Assembly (NCBI GenBank): GCA_014529385.2
Contig: CM043942.1
Coordinates: 1,776,501-1,840,500, forward strand
DNA length: 64,000 nucleotides
Reading direction: 5' to 3'
Origin: Adiantum capillus-veneris
Taxonomy: Eukaryota > Streptophyta > Polypodiopsida > Polypodiales > Pteridaceae
Made by a program: the position numbers and the translations under genes. Below are positions 56,801 through 62,800 of the stretch, piece by piece (within the stretch, counting starts at the first letter, position 1; every line of letters begins with the position of its first letter). The notes beneath the pieces were generated by a model. It saw only the letters and a list, made by a program, of their open reading frames with translations. It was not told the origin of the DNA and searched no databases.

Positions 56801-59800
56801 GTTCTCGTCTCTCTGCATTCCTCGTCGTACCAACTGTTTTGAGGCATGTTCCCATTTCCTCTCTTCTGATCAGGCTGAGTATGTGGGTATGCCTCTTGTG
56901 CTGCTCCATGTAGTATCTCTGTTAGCTGAGAAGTAATCTCCTCTACAGTATACACTGGCTGAGCTGCCCACATCCTATTATAGATCTTTTCTACATAGAC
57001 TAAGTCAGTCTCTCGCGTGAAAGTATATCTTGTGTGTGTCTTCTTCCTTTGTACTTGAGAGGCATTGTATTGGAAGGAGATTGATAAGGTCAAGAGAGCA
57101 TGATCCACTACAATCCCAACCAGTCTGGGTGCCACCTTAAAATCCTCGATACTAGAAATAATGCTTGGTGAAGTCATGACATAATCCACTGTACTTGTGC
57201 GGGAAGCATGCGAATCCCCCAGATAAAGGGAAATTCCCTAGACCATTAAGTATGGCCAAACCATGTGTAGTTGCCATCTCCATGAGATGTCTCCCATATT
57301 CAGTGTGTTCTTTATCCTGTGAGTTTCTAGTAAGCCCCTCCTGTGATAAATCCACTTCCCTGAGCATTTCCTCGGAAGTATCATAGAATACTGCTTGAGA
57401 GTTGCTTGAGAGTTGGCCGTTCTGGCATTAAAGTCTCCTAAGAGAACAATGTCTCCATCTCTAGCGAACTCCCATATGTCATTATTCAATATGGAGAAAG
57501 GGGATTGTCCTTTAGGTGAGGAGTAGACTGATGTGCTTGGAGGGAAGTAGCATATAGCGATATATAGAAATCTACCTGGCTCGACTCTCATTCTCACCCA
57601 CATATACCTTGCTTGTTCATCTTTCCTGATAATCTGTAGTAGTGGTTTCAGCTCCTCTTTAAATAAGACTGCTACTCCTCCTGAACCCCGGCTACCTCGT
57701 AGAGATCTCTTGTCTGGTCGACCAGCTGTTTCCCATAAATACCCCTTCACATGTGGCATAAGCTGTCCCGGTATCTGGTGTGTCTCTGAGTAGAAAACTA
57801 TGTCTCTGTCCCTAAAGCTGTCTTCAAAGGCACCTACATCTAGCCTATATGATCCATTACAATTCCACGCCGCTATCCGGAGCGTCGCCCCATAGGTCTC
57901 GCACCGTCATGATGAGCGCTTTTCCAGAACCACTACTTTCCCTCCTCTATAAAAGGCGATTTTCCCCTTTTCTCTTGCTGCCCTGATCTCTGGCATCAAC
58001 TCTTGCATGTGTGCCACTTGTGCCAATGTAAGGTCATCTCCCAGGAAAATACCGGTTTTCTTAAGAGTTGGCCTCTTCGTTAGAAATTCTTTCCTTATTT
58101 CTATATTCGGGAACCGGAGAATAAGTGCCCTATCCTTTACGTTTCCCTTCTCATCGATTCCTTTCTTGCCCACTCTCCATGCACTTGTGTGAGTAGGCTC
58201 TGTGATGCCCATGCGTTGTAGCAGTTCCCTCACTTCTTCATCTACATTCTCTTTGTCTTTGACCCCTGTGACCCGCACATGCAGAGCCCGATTCTTCCTT
58301 TTTTGCTCTTCCTCAATGGTCATATTAATAATGGTGGAGGTAGGTGTGGTCTCAGGCATCTGGGCCTTCCCTTTCTTCGCATCCTCAATCCATTTCTCTG
58401 CTTCATCAACCTTTTCTTGTGTCTTAACAAGACGTTCCGCCCATGAAGATGCCGTTTTTTATTTCTGTTCATCTCCTTCCCGTAGAGCTTTCATCTGATC
58501 CTTCATGTCCTCGAGCTCCTTCAGCACCGAAGGTTGGTCGTCTCCCTTCTCCTTAGTTGCAGATTTGCAAGCCGCAAGTTCTCCTTTTAGCTCCTCGATT
58601 ATTGCATCTTTTTCCCCCATGTGCTTTTCCATATTTGTTCTCCATGCTTCAAAACTTGCTGCTGCCTCATCGAGTTTCTTTTGCATAACGCATTCTGTTA
58701 CATTTACTTCGGCCTTGATTAGGTTTCGTAATTCCGTTTTCACGATCTGAATTTCCTCATTCTGTATCCCCCGGATCTCTCTCCTTAGTTCTCTCATCAT
58801 GTCTCCATACATGGAGTTCCTGTAGCTCTTAGCGTTCGCGTGCATTTCCTTCTTGATGTCATCCCTCATATAGTTTAGCTCTGATTTGAGCATCACCTAG
58901 ACCTTCTCCATCAGTAGCTCATCATGTATCCTGGAGGTTTTCCCAACTCGCAATGATCCTGGTGATAGTACAGTATCTCTGTTTCTCCGTTTGAAAGTAG
59001 CCGTTGTTTTTTTTTGGGGTGGTGTAGCTATCTACACCCGGCCCTTCCCCTTCTACACCCGGCCCTTCCCCTTCGGTAGGCGGATCCATCGAAACCGGGC
59101 CACAAATGTGGGGTAGGGTGCTAGGGTACTAGGGTGAGGGGCTGAGAATATGGCAAACTTAACCAGCTTACCTTAAGGCTTAAAATCTCTTTAAACTTGA
59201 ACGTAAAGAGAATGGTCTTAAGGCTTAAAATCTCTTTAAACTTAAATTTTACCTTAAGGCTTAAAATGAAATAAACTTGAACGTAGGAGATATTTGACTT
59301 CCTACGCGTAGAAGGACTGCTTGACTTGCTACGCGTAGAACAGCTGGAAGTGCTACGCGTAAGACTGCACCGGACTAGACCAAAAAAAATTGTTCTTCTT
59401 CCACCTAAAAGGTTCTTTGACCATTAAATGTTGTAAAAGCCCCACACACACTCTCTCTGAGTTTCAAACTGCAGGGATTACATAAGCTAATAATGCACTT
59501 AATGGAGAAAATTCGATAACCCTTTGATGATTAGGTGAACGGGAACTTGCATTTAGCATTGATCATGTGTGCAAGTTTTTAATCAGTGTGCATCCTTTGT
59601 GTTCACTTTCAACCCATTTTTACATTAGCATTTCTCTCATTGTATTGTTCAGTTGCTTTGCGATTTTGTGTGTGTATGAAGCCATCATCGAGAGCTTTCC
59701 ATCGACTATCTCCTTGCTCAAATCCGACTGAGTTAGTGCACTTAATCGTTAGTGGAGCGTGCTCTTGCCCAAGTGGTGACTAGGGATTGGGATTATTAAG

Positions 59801-62800
59801 CTAATGCAAATAGAGAGTAGGGAATCTAACACAAAAAAGCGTAACAACAAACCTAACTAGCATAACTTGGAGCTTTGATACCACTTGATGGGAATGGGAT
59901 CGTGCTAGCTAAGGGGGATGAAAGAGAAACATCATGCACACAAGTGAGTGTGTGTTGGCTAGATTATCACTCAAGCGAATTAGGTTCCAAGATCAATTAA
60001 CTAGGACTCATAAACACGATCTTGAGTAGTTGCTAAGCCATCGCAAGCTCGCTATAACAAGGGAGATGTAATGCAAAATAGAGTTGATTTATTCATTCGC
60101 GAAATGAGCTTTAAGTAGCTCTACAGCCTTGCACCAATACATGTGGGATAATTCCACCTTTTACCTCCTTGACTCACACTTTAACTAGTGACTCTAGGAC
60201 AAAGCTCACACCTTACACTAAAGGCTCTGGAATCAGTGGCTGCCTAGGCGCCATGCCACAACTGAATTGCAACTCATGAGTGGGTAATACAACTCTAGCT
60301 TCTAGGCTTCTTCGAACTCCCGCTTTTTTGCAGCAGGTGAGGGTCTGCGGCATAGTCCTAGAGTGTGTAGTGCTGGTGTGGGAAGTTGTTGAGGGCTGGT
60401 GTGTGCAAGATGGAAGAAAGCTGAGTAGTGAGTTCCTCAAGTGGTGTTGAGGGGTCTAGTTGGTAAACGCCATCATGAACGTCCTCTAGAGGCTGAAGTC
60501 AGCCTACGAGACAAAATGGTGTGCATGTGTGTGTCGTCTACGTACCCAGAAGAAAGGCCAAAAGTGCTGAAGTAAACTTACGTCATAAAATAGATTGACA
60601 TGGGGGTGTGTGTTCATGTGTATGAGAGATCAGGACGAATGAGCTCCAACTCCAATGGATGTGGAACTATATGCACAAAGACTAGCTAGCTCCATCCAGT
60701 ACCAAACTAGGGGTGTCATATAGGGGGCCCGAAGGAGTTCTCAAGTTCGGGAAGGAGTTCTCAAGTTCGGAGATTGTAGGCAATGGTGTCCTGAAAATAG
60801 ATCCATTGACGTGTGAGCACAAAGAGAGATCACAGGAGGCCCAGAGGAGTTCTAAAGGTCAGAGATGGCAGGCATGGTCCCCTTAAAATAGGTCAGTTGG
60901 CATGTGAGCACGTAGAGTCAAAGCGGATACACTCTCTACAGCTTGCTGGTACAGACACAAACTGAAGTCAGCTGCAGAATGCACGACAAGACAAAGCAAG
61001 GGAAAAGAGGCACATGGTCTCAGGTGGGATCTGCCGAAAGTAGCCACCTCGGACCTCTCATTCATGTTACCGACCGCTTTTGTGGAGCACAAAGTATTAG
61101 AATATAATCTTAGCCGTCAACGTGGTCGGCCTTCACAGAAATACGCCTTTGAAACCATTCCATTAAGGCCTGATTTTAGCAAACCAAAAAAAAACAATGA
61201 TTTCTTTCAGATCTGTAATATTGTGGGGTTTCGTTAGCAATGTTCTCAGAAGTGTTGATAGCTTCGTTTGTGACAGTGAGTGAAGACCTAGATAGAATTC
61301 TAGACGGCATGCTGTTGGAAAGAAACCATGATTTTCTCCGTTCTGCAAAATTTTGGGTTTTCGTTTCACAAGTTCTGGGAAGTGTTTACACGTGCTGAGA
61401 GATCCAAGTTTTCAAGGCAATGATATTCATTTTGATGTCATGATGGCATGGACATCACACTACTAGCCCCTATTTACTAGTCAAGCTAGCATCATCCAGG
61501 CCCCAATAGAAGATGTGCTTGAGTAGGGGTTCCTTCAACGGGGCTACCCAAGCTATCAATATGATGTCTCGCTAATCTATAACAGTGAAGAGAATATTTT
61601 TATTGAGCCACTTCAATTTATTTAAGATCCAGAGCACACCCTCCTATCTTTTTCTTATACATGTTGCAACATGAATATTAAACTCAAAAACTGCACAAAA
61701 CTGTTGAAATGTTTTGCCCTCAACTCACCTAACATCTGTCCTACTCCACTTGTCTAGGTCCAAGGCATCCATGCCAACATAGAGGAATATGAATGTCTCA
61801 GCAATGAAAGACAACGTTGCAAAGGTATGTCTGCACAAAGAAAGCACAGCAAATAGGGTATCAAATGCATATGTTATAAATCAGGCTCTTAGTTTAATAA
61901 AATTCAATGTCAAAGAATACCACAATAATGCATTTTTCACCTTGTGGTTATTTTAGAGCTCTCTGTCAAATTATGCCAAGTATAATGAGACATCACAATA
62001 CCACAGAAAAAAACAGTGAGGATCCCACTCAGATACAGCAACTGTAAGTGGAGCAACCACCATGACCTTAGCATGTAAGAACAAGAAAGCATTCTTGTTA
62101 GTAATAAGATGCTCCATAACTTGCCTCGGCAATCATGTAAGAAAAATAAGCCATGAGGATCATGATGGCAATTTCCCGGTCAGTTGAATGCCTGTTTCAC
62201 AAAAACATAGTCATCATATCAACAAAGAAAACCACCCATAACAAAATTGCAATTACTATTGAATAAAATCTGCCATAATCTAAATGGAAACTGCAACTTT
62301 TCAAGATGACTCACACAAAAATTTGAACACTTCATTTTCAAAACTCCAATTTTAACTTCACTTCTTTTCCAAAGTATAGTGAACAATCATTAGTTCATCG
62401 TTCATAGCTGGACAAAAGATACAAAATTACTACACATATCATTAGTGCCCAGAGTTTTGTGCAGGACCTCGTTTCATTAATCCAACAAATTGAGCTTGGA
62501 CATGCATACAAGTCACAACATCCCTACTCACTTCATCAATACCCACGAGTTTGAGCAAGTTTGTATCATCATTTGCATGCGCGTGGTGCACCATACCAAT
62601 GTACATATGTGTGACACACGCACATACAATATGTACTTGCACATTTACTCACTATGATGTAAATGTAAATGCAAACGTTTGGGTATGTATATCTGTATGC
62701 ATATGTGTATCTCGTGTGTGCAACAAGCCTGTGCATGTGCAAGTGTATATGTGTCACACAATTGCACCCATGTGTTTATGAAAGTAAAGAGACAACTGTT

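Larger units (their letters stand above)
54166..59375 (-). mobile_element. LINE 3: near full-length L1-like LINE
   Basis: About 5.2 kb, collinear with LINE 2 from 3' end to leader. The homology stops in the leader just beyond the third CTACGCGTAA palindrome (about 59362-59375), so LINE 3 lacks about 350 bp of 5' sequence found in LINE 2 and has no GA tract on that side. It keeps the ORF1-UGA-ORF2 arrangement and the 3' stem-loop (54209-54223). Confidence 0.85.
21089..61728 (-). other. 40.6-kb NHX intron filled with nested retroelements
   Basis: The exon at 61830-61729 ends GTT AG with donor GTGAGT-like sequence. The exon at 21088 begins T GTT GCA after a CATGCAG acceptor. Together they restore a Ser codon and the continuous protein [17 protein letters not shown], as in other NHX proteins. 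All neighbouring introns are 80-110 nt except one of 623 nt. The expansion is explained by two gypsy elements, several LINEs and LTR fragments. Confidence 0.88.

Noticed and set aside
62551-62781. Cys/Val-rich open frames
   Set aside because: They lie in an NHX intron with TG/CA-rich sequence; low complexity.
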